Shown here: one piece after another, positions 22,765 to 34,395 of the stretch
Layout: the number at the start of each line of letters is the position of its first letter
How positions within the stretch are numbered: the stretch's first letter is position 1
NCBI GenBank assembly: GCA_037349315.1
Contig: JBAIAC010000218.1
Coordinates: forward strand, 1,240,001-1,304,000
Reading direction: 5' to 3'
Origin: Chelydra serpentina
Taxonomy: Eukaryota > Chordata > Testudines > Chelydridae
Length of the DNA stretch: 64,000 nucleotides
Program-made: the position numbers and the translations under genes
Notes under the pieces: generated by a model
Database searches by the model: none
Told to the model about the DNA's origin: nothing
What the model saw: only the letters and a program-made list of their open reading frames with translations

Positions 22765-24266
22765 GCCTGCACCCTCCCCCGGCCAGTGAGCGTGCAGCAC
22801 GCCCGGCCTGCACCCTCCCCCGGCCAGTGAGCGTGCAGCACCCCCGCCTGCACCCTCCCCCGGCCAGTGAGCGTGCAGCACACCCGCCTGCACCCTCCCC
22901 CGGTCCAGTGAGCGTGCAGCACGCCCGGCCTGCACCCTCCCCCGGCCAGTGAGCATGCAGCACGCCCGCCTGCACCCTCCCCCGGCCAGTGAGCGTGCAG
23001 CACGCCCGGCCTGCACCCTCCCCCGGCCAGTGAGCGTGCAGCACGCCCGGCCTGCACCCTCCCCCGGCCAGTGAGCGTGCAGCACGCCCGGCCTGCACCC
23101 TCCCCCGGCCAGTGAGCGTGCAGCACCCCCGCCTGCACCCTCCCCCGGCCAGTGAGCGTGCAGCACCCCCGCCTGCACCCTCCCCCGGCCAGTGAGCGTG
23201 CAGCACCCCTGCCTGCACCCTCCCCCGGCCAGTGAGCGTGCAGCACCCCTGCCTGCACCCTCCCCCGGCCAGTGAGCGTGCAGCACCCCTGCCTGCACCC
23301 TCCCCCGGCCAGTGAGCGTGCAGCACCCCCGCCTGCACCCTCCCCCGGCCAGTGAGCGTGCAGCACGCCCGGCCTGCACCCTCCCCCGGCCAGTGAGCGT
23401 GCAGCACGCCCGGCCTGCACCCTCCCCCGGCCAGTGAGCGTGCAGCACGCCCGGCCTGCACCCTCCCCCGGCCAGTGAGCGTGCAGCACCCCCGCCTGCA
23501 CCCTCCCCCGGCCAGTGAGCGTGCAGCACCCCTGCCTGCACCCTCCCCCGGCCAGTGAGCGTGCAGCACCCCCGCCTGCACCCTCCCCCGGCCAGTGAGC
23601 GTGCAGCACCCCTGCCTGCACCCTCCCCCGGCCAGTGAGCGTGCAGCACCCCCGCCTGCACCCTCCCCCGGCCAGTGAGCGTGCAGCACCCCCGCCTGCA
23701 CCCTCCCCCGGCCAGTGAGCGTGCAGCACCCCCGCCTGCACCCTCCCCCGGTCCAGTGAGCGTGCAGCACCCCGGCCTGCACCCTCCCCCGGCCAGTGAG
23801 CGTGCAGCACGCCCGGCCTGCACCCTCCCCCGGTCCAGTGAGCGTGCAGCACCCCCGCCTGCACCCTCCCCCGGCCAGTGAGCGTGCAGCACGCCCGGCC
23901 TGCACCCTCCCCCGGCCAGTGAGCGTGCAGCACGCCCGGCCTGCACCCTCCCCCGGTCCAGTGAGCGTGCAGCACCCCCGCCTGCACCCTCCCCCAGCCA
24001 GTGAGCGTGCAGCACACCCGCCTGCACCCTCCCCAGCCAGTGAGCGTGCAGCACGCCCGCCTGCACCCTCCCCCGGCCAGTGAGCGTGCAGCACGCCCGC
24101 CTGCACCCTCCCCCGGCCAGTGAGCGTGCAGCACGCCCGGCCTGCACCCTCCCTCGGCCAGTGAGCGTGCAGCACACCCGCCTGCACCCTCCCCGGCCAG
24201 TGAGCGTGCAGCACGCCCGGCCTGCACCCTCCCTCGGCCAGTGAGCGTGCAGCACGCCCGGCCTGC
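22765..24266. repeat. Minisatellite, 40-bp unit, about 37 copies
   Basis: The unit is gcctgcaccctcccccggcc plus agtgagcgtgcagcac(c/g)ccc. The period is 40 bp with 39-41-bp variants, for example an extra g after the cagcacgcccg form or ggtcc in place of ggcc. Because 40 is not a multiple of three and the unit has no stop in any minus frame, all three minus frames stay open across the array (614, 583 and 536 codons). These ORFs have no start context or family match, so I treat them as artefacts. The array lies in the probable CAVIN1 3'UTR. Confidence 0.95.
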
Positions 24267-25077
24267 TGATGCCACGTGGTCCGGGGCTCGCTCTCCGATG
24301 CCAGGGTGGGACACCCGACGCCACGCAGCTCCCTGCAGTGGACGGTGGAGCAAAGTGGCTCTGGGCCCCAGCGGGCAGACAGTTCCCACTCCCATTCCAT
24401 TAACTCTTTGAGCCCTCTGGGGTCAGGAAGTGGCAGGGAGCCCTTCCCAGCCCCATGTGGCATTGCCCATCCTCACACGTGCTCTGCCCACCAATGGGAT
24501 CGGTTTAACCCTTCCCTCGCCACATGCTAAGACACGTCAGAGATCCACCTTCCGCTGGAGATCTTTCAGGCCGCACGGCCCCGGGAGCTGGCGTTCGGGC
24601 TGGGGTGGGAAATGTCTCTCTGCTGCCGCTAGCCAGCTGGGCCCCTGCGTTCCCCTCCGGCTGCTCGGGCTGACAGACGGACTCGGGGGTCTCCAGCAGT
24701 GGTCAGTTTGCCAGGCAGGAAGCATTCTAGACATCAGGTCTCAGAGAGCTGCAAAGAGGGATATTCCCAGGTGTACAGCAGTTATCTTGGTTTTAGCACG
24801 CTCCCACTCAGCTGGGTCCCTGGTGGCTAGCAAGCTCTCCCAGGGCCGCCAGCAGGAATGGTCTCCACAGCGAGTGTAAGAAAAACAGTCCTGCATTCCT
24901 AACTCCTCCGTGTGCCAAAACTAAAATAGAAACGACACCTTCTCCGGGACGGCGGGGGATCGGCTTGGACGTCCAGAGGAATAATGATACACGTTCCCTA
25001 GGACGCGTGGGGCAAAGAGAGATCTTGCAGTGTGAAAGGTTACGTGTTCAGCCGTCCATCCCGTGTCACCCCCCGTC

Positions 25078-25743
25078 CTACTCACTGTCGCTCTTGTCCA
25101 CCAGCACCGCGTCTGACTCCTCCGTGATCTCCAGCAGCGTGTGCATGTCAGGGCTCTCCTCTCTCAGCAGCTCCGTGTTCTCGGCCTCTTCCCCTCCCAC
25201 CTCCACCATCTCCGTGGCTTTCACCTCCACCTCGCCCTCTCTGATCTTCTTGACGTAGAAGGTGAAGGGTGGCACCTTGTAGACTGCTGTCTTGGACCGG
25301 GCATAGACGGGGTGGTCGGGAGTGAAGGATTTCTTCAGCTTGTCTCGAGAGGTTTTCATCTTCTCCCTCCTCTCAGTGGTTACGATCTTGGTGCCCAGCT
25401 TGTTCATCCTCTTCTCCAGGTTGTGCCGGGTCTTCTCCAAGTTGTGTTTGGTCTTCTCCAAATTCTCCTTGGTCTTGAGCTTGGTCTTCTCCATCTTCTC
25501 CTTGGAGAAAGCCTTCTTGAAGTCGTCCACCCTCTTCATGCCACTTCTCTTGATCCGCTCTGCCCGGGACTCCTCGATGATCTCTTCTACCTCCACCTCC
25601 TCGTCCGAGGAGAGCTGGATTCGGTCCTCGTCCGCATGGTCCTCGTCCACGGGCACCTCCGCGCCCTCCTCTTCCTTCTCTTCCTTCTCGGTCTCCTTCA
25701 AAGACTTGCTGATGCTCAGCTTGGCTGGCAGCTTCACTTCATC
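25078..25743 (-). CDS. CAVIN1: CAVIN1 coding exon 2 (cavin-1/PTRF, residues 141-361)
   Basis: This is the last coding exon of cavin-1, the coat protein that trimerises and assembles on caveolae with caveolin-1. The acceptor GGCAG|GATGAA is at 25744/25743, phase 0, and the stop TAG is at 25080-25078. The 221 residues begin DEVKLPAKLSISKSLKE, continue through an acidic stretch (EEKEEEGAEVPVDEDHADED), and then a basic coiled region with the seven-residue repeats EKTKHNLEKTRHNLEKR. They include YARSKTAVYKVPPFTF and end ITEESDAVLVDKSDSE. These blocks match mammalian cavin-1 almost word for word. The total of 361 residues is shorter than the about 390 of human; the acidic linkers (residues about 155-185 and 320-335) account for most of it. 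No frameshift or stop is present, and the gene looks functional. Cavin-1 was also described as a factor releasing RNA polymerase I transcripts. Confidence 0.98.
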   Translation of the reverse strand, partial: DEVKLPAKLSISKSLKETEKEEKEEEGAEVPVDEDHADEDRIQLSSDEEVEVEEIIEESRAERIKRSGMKRVDDFKKAFSKEKMEKTKLKTKENLEKTKHNLEKTRHNLEKRMNKLGTKIVTTERREKMKTSRDKLKKSFTPDHPVYARSKTAVYKVPPFTFYVKKIREGEVEVKATEMVEVGGEEAENTELLREESPDMHTLLEITEESDAVLVDKSDSE

Positions 25744-28140
25744 CTGCCAACGGTGAGATGGAATCGGTCAGACACATGCACTGTGAGGAACCACGGCTCT
25801 AGCACCCAGCCCTGCAGTGCGCCCCCCTTCCCACGACCCTCTGTGGACACGTTCTGCCTCAGGCAGCAGCCCCATGGCTCCTGAGAGGCTCCCTGCCCTA
25901 TATAAACCCAAGGGGCAGTCACAGCGTGGTGGATTTCCTGGTGCTGCCAGGGCTGTTCCTGTCTCATGCTCTTGAATTCCTGGCTGGACCTCGGCTTGTT
26001 TTGGGCTTCGCCTCCTGACTCGGACTCTGACCCTTGGTATCAACCCCAGCCTGGAACGGACCACAAACCCCCAGCCTCGGGCTTGCCCCTGCTCTGACCC
26101 TTGGCCTGCACTGCCCCCGCAGCTCCCAGCCATTGAACCAGCTAATCGCACTCACGAGGACTAAGATTCACAGCTAGTCTGTCCTTGGGGACAAATCCAG
26201 CCTTCAGGGCGGGCACCCGGCTTGGACTCCTCCCCCTCTTTTTCACCCCCCCCCCTCCCCGGTAAGTTGCCCCTGGTAGGATCTGCTCTCGCCCACAGCA
26301 GCTTGGGGACCTTGCTAAATTCGAGCTGAGCCTTATCTGCCCACCACACTCCGGCCTCGGTGACAAACCCACCCGTGGCCTTACCAGCACAGGAGAGACC
26401 TTCAGGTGCTGGAACGGGGGCTCTGTCCCCTCTCTCCTGGCTCCCCCCTGCCACCTTCCAAGCCCTTCACTAGCATCCGCTTGTACCACTCACCCTCCCG
26501 CCAGCCAAAGCTGCCAGAGGACTCTCCCCTCCGGCCCTCGGGGCTCCCTCCCTCCGCACGGCCCCGAGCGCCCTGCTGAGCGGTCTGGAGACTCTCTCCC
26601 CCTCTCTCCCCCTTCCCATTTGCTACAGTCGCACGACTCGAGACACAGCCCCACCCTCTCACTCACCCATGGACAGCCCCCTCCCTGGTGCCAGGGCAGC
26701 CACTCCTGATTTACACCGGCCTCAAGGATGAACTAGGGGTCTGACGGATTCCAGCCTGTGCAAACAGTAATGTATAGAAATTGGGTCATATCCCTTTAAA
26801 AAGCTTGTGAGCCCTCACGTGGCGCTCACCGTGTTGTATGTTTTACAGCCCAGCCAGGACAGCGGTGCTGGGTCTGCACAGAGTTATCTGCACTCGGCCA
26901 CGTCCTGGTGGCTTCTTGTTGTGCAAAGAGCAAAAGACACACCACAAAGCTCCCACGTTTGCCTCTCACTCCTGGCTGCCAGGCTGGTGTCTAATCTCCG
27001 CAGCACAGACTGAGGGGCCCCCGCCCCGGTGCATCACACGGCAAGCAGGGGGCCTGGTGTGGCAGACGAGCAGAGCTGGCGTCTTGTCCCCTCTGCTGGA
27101 GCCCCGCCCGGGTTTCTGGCTGGTTCCTCAGAGCGAGAGGGGCTGGGATCCTCTCCTGCCAAACTGCTCGATGCAGAAGGAACAAGACCAAACGCCAGGT
27201 GCGACAGTGTAAGCCCATGGCCTCCTTGCCTTGGTGTGTGGGAGCTGCCCCGGAGGATGGGATGTTTCTGCTGGTTATTAGTCCCCTGCCTGCCCTTAGC
27301 CCTGTCCCGTTCCATCCCCGCAGCAGGACAAGACCCAGCAGCTTCCTTGTTCCCTTGTACTGCTGGGGAAACGAGCAGATTCCTCCAGAGGCTGCTGGCG
27401 AAGTGCCGTCCCTGCCCCACGCCGCTCGGGGCGGGGTCTGTGCAGTCTCCAGAGCGCTGCTGAACAGAGCATGCCCCAGCCCTGGGAAGGGGCAGAGCCC
27501 TCGCTTGATTTCCCAGCGCTCACACAGCAGCGAGTCACTGGCTGACCACAGAGATCAGCCCCCCCGGGAGCACAGGAATCCAGGTCCCCCGAGAAATCAC
27601 TTGTGATCTGTCATCGAGGGCACCTGCTGGGCGTTCCCCCGGGGCGAGGCCTCTCCTCCGAGCGTGGGAAAGCCCCTCGTATGGCCTCGTGCCTGCGGCA
27701 GCTGGGCTGGGAGCTGAGGGGCTCCTGAGTTCCGCCCCGTTCTCACAACGCAGACACACGGGAGCCCTTCCCCTGGCACCTGGGCACTGGCCCCGGGGCT
27801 TGCGGGGGAAGGGGAAGTTAGCCAGGGAGATTCCCCCCAGAGAAGTGATCTGTGCCCGGCCTCCCAGCACAGCCAGAGACAGCCGCCTTCGGTGGGGCTC
27901 GTTTCGAGTTATGGAGAAAGATTCCAAGCGCCCCCTGGTGCGAGACGAGGGGCATCCCTACAGCACAGAGCAGCCGGCGGGGCGCTGAGGAGCGTGCCCC
28001 TTGGCACGGTGCAGGGGCTTCAGCACCTTTCCGCATCCCCGGCAGCCCATGCCCCAGCAGAAAGGGTGCGGCACATGGCGCGGCTGTCACAGCAAAGGCC
28101 CACGAGCCCCATGTTGTCCAGGGAAGTTAGAAAGGAGATT

Positions 28141-28233
28141 GGGAGCCAGGACTCCTGGGTTCTATTCCCAGCTCCAGGAGGAGAGTGGGATTTAGAGTGG
28201 GGGTGACTGGGAGCCAGGACTCCTGGGTTCTAT
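28141..28233. repeat. 25-bp direct duplication within a MIR region
   Basis: gggagccaggactcctgggt followed by tctat occurs at 28141-28165 and again at 28209-28233, offset 68 bp. The second copy leads into a MIR core, so the first may be a partial duplicate of the same SINE. Confidence 0.8.
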
Positions 28234-28325
28234 CCTCAGCCCTGCCACTGGCTTCTTGCATAACCCTGAGCAAATCACTCCCCCTCTCTGTGCCTCAGTT
28301 TCTTCATCTGTCAAGTGGGGTCTGT
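28209..28325 (+). mobile_element. MIR-type SINE
   Basis: Contains actcctgggttctatcctca, ctgccactgg and then ctctgtgcctcagtttcttc, the standard MIR core and tail order. It is a well-preserved fragment in the CAVIN1 intron. Confidence 0.85.
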
Positions 28326-28619
28326 GCTTAGCTGATTGGCCGGGGAGAAGGCGGCTGGAGTCGGTCCATCCCTAATGAGTCCCCTTTTTAGTGAAGGGCC
28401 GAGCCTGCGAGGAGCCCTCTGCTCTGCGTTCCCTGGCAAGAATTCACTCCTGCTTCCCCCAGACGTGGTTATAGTGACACCCGGCAGCGAGCGGACAGGT
28501 GGCGGGAGGCAATGACCGATTTGTCACCCCAAAACATGCTCAAGGACAAACTAGCCCTAGGACCTTCCCATCCTCTGGGAGAGGGCCGTGCACACAGATG
28601 AGCTAATACACCTGTGAAG

Positions 28620-28725
28620 TGGGTCGGCTTCCTCATCCCCCTGGGGAAACTGAGGCATGGAATCCCAGCGTGACTCACCCAAGGTCTCTCAGCAAGCAAG
28701 CGGCGGTGCCAGGAATAGGACCCAG
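28620..28725 (-). mobile_element. MIR-type SINE fragment (reverse)
   Basis: The plus strand reads ggggaaactgaggcatgg, then cacccaaggtctctcagc, the inverse of the MIR core and tail. Confidence 0.75.
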
Positions 28726-30591
28726 GAGTTCGGGATCCCCCCATCCCACCTTTTTCTCTTCTGGGCTGCCCAACTAGCCTGGCCCATGTCTGTTCACAGC
28801 CTGAATATGCCCCAAATCCATGACCAAATAACCCGGCCTAGCCTGTTTTCAGGCAGGGAACTGGCCGAGCGTGGGTTGCTTCAAACAGCCTTTTGGTCGA
28901 TTCCTCCATCGCCAGCCTAGCATGCCAGTTCACGATCCCCAGGGACGCCAGCCAGGGAGCTGGACCTTGCAATGCCCAGGGCCGGTGGGGACCCAGACGG
29001 AGAAGCAGCAGGTTCTTTGGGGGCCCTCGACGTGCCCTGGCCGAAGTGAAGATGCGATGGCTCCCCACAGCCGGGTCCGAGCACCGTGCCCAGGACACGC
29101 AGACACTCTGGTCTCTGCCTGGGGGTGTATTAAGCTGCCTGCCGGGGCCAGGCCGCCAGCATGTGGGGTGCAGCTTCTTACCCTGAAGATGGACCTTTGC
29201 ATCCAGCGCCGTGCGTGGGGCACATGGGGGCAGAGAAGGGACAAGCGTCACTTGATCATCTCCCCTGGTTTACCCATAACCTGGCCGGCCTGACAGGCCC
29301 CTGCCTCACACGCTCCCCCAGGCCCTGTGCTGCCTGGCTGGGGGCCCTCCAGGGCTGTGGGCCTGGCCGGGGGCCCTGGGCCAGCCAGGGGCATTACCTC
29401 GTTTTCACCAAGTACCCTGGAGCGTGGCCATCCTGCCTTTGTGTGCGGAATGGCTCCCCTTGCTCCGGCCCCGCCATAGGCTCTGTCAACATCTTTTTAG
29501 ACAATCAGAACTTTCCCATTGTTGTTCTCCCGGCCAAGCACAATTAGCCTCGGGCCCTGGTTTCACATTCTTTCCCCCTGCACAACAAGCCACCAGGGTT
29601 AGAGCCAGGGTGGGGCCCGGGCTGCTCGTGCCAGGAGGGGAGAGAAGGAGACGCTCCCTCTCTGGCGTTTGGCCTGGGCTTTCCCCTCCCTGCGGGGCTG
29701 ACTCTGCCCACCCTGGCGCTTCCCCCCCCCCCCCCCCGGGTGCAAAGCAGGTGTGAAACGTGCCCGAATCAGAGTTCTCGGCCCCCTGTACTCTGCCCAG
29801 GGCCGCACGAGGCACCGGCAGGGGGCTGGGGGCGCTGCTGCCCCGGCTCAGTGCTGCCAGCGCTCACAGCCTTGCCATAGTCCTGTGACGTTTGATGTTT
29901 CCAGCCCCAGTTCCTGGAGTCAGGTGATTATGAGACTCTCTGCTTTTCGTGTAAAAGAAAACGGAAGTTTTTAACCCTCGTGGCTGGCGTGGGGAGTTGG
30001 GAGACGTGACCCCTAGAGGCTCAGACACCAGGGGCCCTGCTCTTCCCCATCTGATGCTCCATATTCCCCCCGATGGCTTCTCTCCATGGGGCCGGAATGC
30101 CGCCTGGCCTGAAACCCATCCGCAGCGCAGCTACGCCCAGCCGGCCCTGCTCCTCTGAGCACGTTGGTATCGGTCCCTGCTGCCAGCCTCATGGCAGTAG
30201 CTGCCTTGCTGGGCACAGGCTCTGCAGCGCACGGCAAGGGGGGAAATCCCCTTCTCCCAGGGTGCGAGGAGCTGCTGCCAGATCTGTGCTTCCCGGCAAG
30301 AGGAGGGGCTCTGAGCTGGCATGGCCTTGTGATCCCTGCCACTCAGCTTGGATTTGGCCCCTGGCGTCCCTCCCACTAGCACAGGCCCTGTGGCTCGGCA
30401 CGCAGGTCCAGTCAGTCGCTGCGTTGCCCTGGGCACTTTCCCCTCCAGTTCAATGCAACCACCCAGCATTTAAACTCTTTCCCCTTTGGGGATGTTTGAT
30501 CATGGTGGCATTTTGCCCTCTGCCCCGCAGATTCTCCCTCTGCCTCGACACCCCCCCGGAGGATTCAGAGCCTGGGACAGATTCCTGGAGT

Positions 30592-30805
30592 CCTTTTAAA
30601 TTTTTTTAATGGAGATATGCCAATCTCCTAGAACTGGAAGGACCTTGAAAGGTCATCAAGTCCAGTCCCCTGCCTTCACTAGCAGGACCAAGTACTGTCC
30701 CCTGACAGATTTTTTTGCCCCATATCCCTAAGTGGCCCCCTCAGGGATTGAACTCACAACCCTGGGTTTAGCAGGCCAATGCTCAAACCACTGAGCTATC
30801 CCTCC
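30592..30805 (-). mobile_element. tRNA-derived SINE with CR1-like tail (tortoise Pol III/SINE type)
   Basis: On the minus strand the element begins GGAGGGATAGCTCAGTGG. It has a Pol III A box (TAGCTCAGTGG, 30798-30788) and a B box (AGTTCAATCCC, 30754-30744). The middle and 3' end (ggaccttcaagg-type block and gttctaggagattggcatat) match the tail of turtle CR1 elements, which would supply the reverse transcriptase. It ends in a short A-rich tail (30592-30608 as T-rich on plus). This SINE class is known from cryptodiran turtles and is the strongest species clue in the window. It is not a tRNA gene: the cloverleaf is incomplete and the SINE body is attached. Confidence 0.9.
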
Positions 30806-33608
30806 TGACCCCCTGTGCGCAGTACCCCAGTCACTCTGCATCCCATGGAGCAGAGAGAGGCTCATTCAGGCCTGCAGTCCCCCGCACACGTGGGCGGGAG
30901 GGAGAACAGGCTGGCATGAGATTGGTTTTCAGTGGAGCGGCACATCGCGTGCGATGAATCCTCCCCGTGTTCCCGGCCCAGGCTGGAAATAGCCCCGCAC
31001 TGTACGAAGCCTCACAGCTGCCAGGCCGCGGCCTGCAGCCCAGGGATTTATTACTCGAGGGGTTTTCATCTCAGCAGCTGGGCGGGGGAGGCGTGAAGCT
31101 TCTGGGATGAGCCAAGCGCCAGGAAGCCAGGAAGAGCAGTGAATGGGTTTGATACGAGAGCTAGGCAGGACCAGCAGGGCTCCGTGGCCCAGAGCGGGCT
31201 ACATGCTTCGGGATCTGCCTCTCCTGCAGCGCCATGGCCCAGCCAGCTACACCAACCCACCAGCCGCTTGCTACGCCCAGGAAAACAGGCGCCGACCCTG
31301 CAAGCAACATCCCAGCTAAGCTAGGGCCTGATCCCGCAGCACTCGCCTGGCCCAGTATCTGCCCGTTTGACCTGCCACCAAAAGCCTGTGAAAGTCCATA
31401 AAGCAGGACGTGGGAGCTCTCTGAGAGACCCAAGGGCCATCGCAGGACGTCCTGCCCACTCCTCCCCGTGGTTTCAGCCCAGGAAAACTCTCGCCCCAAA
31501 TCCCCTCCCATCTCACAGCTACTAACAATGCACCTGCGTGTGGTTCCACTCAGCGCCTGACTCCGGAAGCTGGAAATACCTGACGCGAGGGAAAGGTTTG
31601 CAGCTTGCAGGAGGGGCCGAGGGGCTTGGTTCCTGGGGCTCTTTGGAGCAGAGAGCCGTGCACTAGGACGCCTTGCCGCGCTGCTTGCTGGAGAAGCCAA
31701 CATCTGCTTCGCTGCCATGATCAGCAACCGTCGAACAAACCCACCGACGCCGTCCCGGGGGATGGCGACCCCAGAGCAAGGCCACAGCCCCCGTGACGAC
31801 TGCTCATCCTCTCCACCACCGCACCTGCCCGAGCAATCCCCCATCTCCCGGGGACCCTGAACGGCAGGAACTCCGGCTACTTCCTTCCCTCTGAGTCACC
31901 GCCAGCAAGAACAAAGGCATTCCCGTCTCGGCCTGGCCCGGCTGGGCTGGGAAGGGATCATATCCTGCAGGCTCAGATACTGATCAGCCCTTGTTGACTC
32001 CAGAAGGTTTGTGCACAGAGCAGAGGCCTGTTCAAAGCCGCCAGCTCCCTCACGTGAGCTGTCCCCTACCCCCCTTCCCTGGTGGGAGCGGAGGGGGCTG
32101 CTGCTCTCCGGGACTCTCTCTTGGCATAAAAGGCAGCGGCTTGCACCCACCCGCCTCTGTGCTGCAGATGGGGCCAGTGCTGCTCCCAGCAGACGAAGCA
32201 GCGTGGCTGGTTGGAGCCGGTCTCCCTGGGAAAGGCGCGAACCCCAGGAGCTGCCGTTGTCCAGCCTGGGCCGAATGTGGGGTTTTTACTCATCTGAGCA
32301 GCTAATCCCCAGGGATTGCTCGTGTGTCTCCCCCCAGAGCGGGCCCCTGCCCCCTGGCTCCCCCCCAAGAAACTGCGGCGTCTGCCCCTCTGACTGTAGG
32401 GCCTGGCTGCGTGGGGAGCCCACGTCCGCCCCCAGAGGCAAGGGGAATGTAACAGGCTGGTCTGCACCTTTAAGGCCCTGGCTGCCCCCTTGGATCATCA
32501 GACCCAGCTGGGATGGGGTTGACCCCCTCTTCTGTAGCGGGCTGAGAGCGCTCGGCTGGAGGAGTGGCTCACCGCTGCGGGGGGTGGCAGGGCGTATCCT
32601 CGGCTCAGCACTGAGCAAGGCAAGGGGTAGGCAGAGTGAATACGCTGTACCCTGAGCGAAGGGCCTGCCAGAGACCGGAGGGGCTCCAAGGGAGCCCACC
32701 AGCCGAGAGGGAGCCTTCTCCCCGGCTTCGCTGGGCTGGAGCAGGGCCCTGCATATGCACTGCAAGAACCAGACTGCTCTGTTTCCACACGGGGTCAGGA
32801 GGGTAGTGCCTGAGCAGCCTTGGCAGGGAGGGGCACTCGGCTCTCTGGCTGGGCTCCACACCTGTATGCTGCCTGCGGGACAGCAAGGATCTCCTCCCTG
32901 CTCCACGGCAGCTGCTTGGCCCGTGGGCAGATGGCGGGAGCTGCCCGGCGGAAGGTTTGCCCCCTGCCGGCGACGGGCGCGTGTCGCACGGGCCGTCTGC
33001 TGCGGCAGGGCCCTGGACGGAGGGAATGTGGCTGCAAATGCAGCCCGAGTTTGGGTGCAGTGAAAAGACAATGGGAGCCGGCGGGAACGGCCAGGAAGCA
33101 TGGAGGAGCTGGCTGGCTGGCTGGCTGTTACACAAACCCCCATTCACGGGCCGTGCACAAGCCCCGGGAGGGCCGCGGCTCATTCCCAGCTCTCACAGGA
33201 ACCACTGTTTTTAGCCCCGAGCGTTTCAAACACACTATTTTTTACCGGGAAACGAGTCCAACCGCCCAGACGGGCCTGTCCCGAAAACCCTGGCTCTCCA
33301 CGTCCCTGAACTTGGGGGACTTCAAACTGTGATTCCCAAATTGTGGTTGTGTGCTCCAGCACTGCCTCAATCCAGCTGGCTCAGAGTCAGTGTGGGGGGA
33401 CAGGCATTCCCGCGGATTTCTGTCCCAGCCCCTGCCATGTGCAGGAAGCACAGGGGATGGGTACCCATGGAAAGTGTGTGTGTGGAGGGGGTGGTTTTCT
33501 CTGCTGAGCTTTACAGAAGGGTTCCGTGAATGATCTGGTTTTCCTGTCCCTGAGCCCACATCCCTGAGGGGGTGACCTTACTGGACAGTGTCTGTCCTTG
33601 TCCTGTAG

Positions 33609-33761
33609 ATCTGCATTGCTCCCACCCCCCTGCTGCACAGAACCGCCCAGGAGGAGCTGCAAACGCTGCGTGAGGGGCCCTCCCTGGCCAGGGAACAGCC
33701 CTTCGTCCAGCAGATCTCGGGGAGCCACCAGGAGACCTGGGTCATTTTCGTGGAGCTGTGA
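33609..33761 (+). CDS. Possible orphan terminal coding exon, product unknown
   Basis: A good splice acceptor (ttgtcctgtag at 33598-33608 after a pyrimidine-rich run) is followed by 50 codons and a TGA stop. In that frame the residues begin ICIAPTPLLHRTAQEELQTL and end SGSHQETWVIFVEL. The wobble bases are mostly G or C and the residue mix is that of an ordinary soluble protein, unlike the proline/arginine-rich translations of the other frames. It lies in the CAVIN1 intron on the opposite strand. I do not recognise a family. No upstream partner exon or clear downstream poly(A) signal was found, so it may be a fossil exon, part of an unknown repeat, or chance. Confidence 0.3.
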   Translation: MCIAPTPLLHRTAQEELQTLREGPSLAREQPFVQQISGSHQETWVIFVEL

Positions 33762-34189
33762 AACCCGTCGCTGGCAGGCTGACTGACACCTCTGTTTTTC
33801 CTGTTTCAAATGACCCAGTGCGGGTAGGCCGGTTGGATTGACTCGCCCCGGCTCTCCTCCACTATGTGTGTTTTTTATCTGATTATATTTTGGAGCCTGA
33901 GTTCCCTTCCAGTGAGTCACTGGCCCCGTGCCCTTTATGGTCATGTACATACTGCCTGGTTGCTACAACACATGTAAACACTTTCCTCATTGTATAAAAG
34001 GCCCGTGAGCTGCCTTCCCACCCTGGCCAGGCCTGGAACTGCTCAAGTTCTCCGGACCCCCTGCCAAAGCGGGGAACGTTCCCCACGGTCTCGGAGCAAA
34101 ATGCCCCAGGAGCTTCCAAGAGCTCCTGGATTGTTGCTGTTTAGGGGTTTTTGTTTCTTGTTTTTAATTTTCAGTTTGTCTAAAAAAGC

Positions 34190-34395
34190 AAAACTCCGCC
34201 CCCCCCAGCAGCTGGCTCCCCACCTCCCCATGGCAGCTAGCCCACCGCCCGCGGGCCACAGCAGCCTCCCCCTGCCTCCCGGCTCCATGCTGAGCCGAGC
34301 ATGGAGCCGGGAGGCAAGAGGCAGCCGCCTGCCGCCCCCCAAATCCTGGCGCCCTAGGCAACTGCCTAGGCTCACCTAGTGCTAGCACTGGCCTG
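34190..34395. repeat. Likely DNA-element remnant with inner palindrome
   Basis: The stretch includes the palindrome ggctccatgctgagccgagcatggagcc and the block ggcgccctaggcaactgcct followed by aggctcacctagtgctag. The latter resembles a frequent turtle repeat. No clean target duplication is visible. Confidence 0.35.

Larger units (their letters stand above)
21221..25077 (-). other. CAVIN1: CAVIN1 3' untranslated region
   Basis: From the CAVIN1 stop codon (25080-25078) the transcript most likely runs down to about 21225, where a poly(A) signal lies. Two AT-rich islands within otherwise GC-rich DNA (22180-22120 and 21540-21490) look like conserved 3'UTR sequence, but I cannot align them. The 3'UTR would be about 3.85 kb, of which about 1.5 kb is the 40-bp minisatellite. 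An earlier poly(A) site cannot be excluded, in which case the minisatellite could be intergenic. Confidence 0.55.

Noticed and set aside
22765..24266. Array as a CRISPR locus
   Set aside because: Units abut with no spacers, and the DNA is clearly vertebrate.
22619..24463. Three overlapping minus ORFs of 614, 583 and 536 codons
   Set aside because: They are the three frames of the 40-bp minisatellite. The sequence is a 13-residue-like repeat with no domain, and the ATG starts lie in flanking sequence without splice or Kozak support.
30740..30805. tRNA gene
   Set aside because: A and B boxes are there, but they belong to a SINE with a CR1-like tail.
32286..33143. 285-codon minus ORF
   Set aside because: Composition follows local GC, no recognisable domain, overlaps equally long frames.
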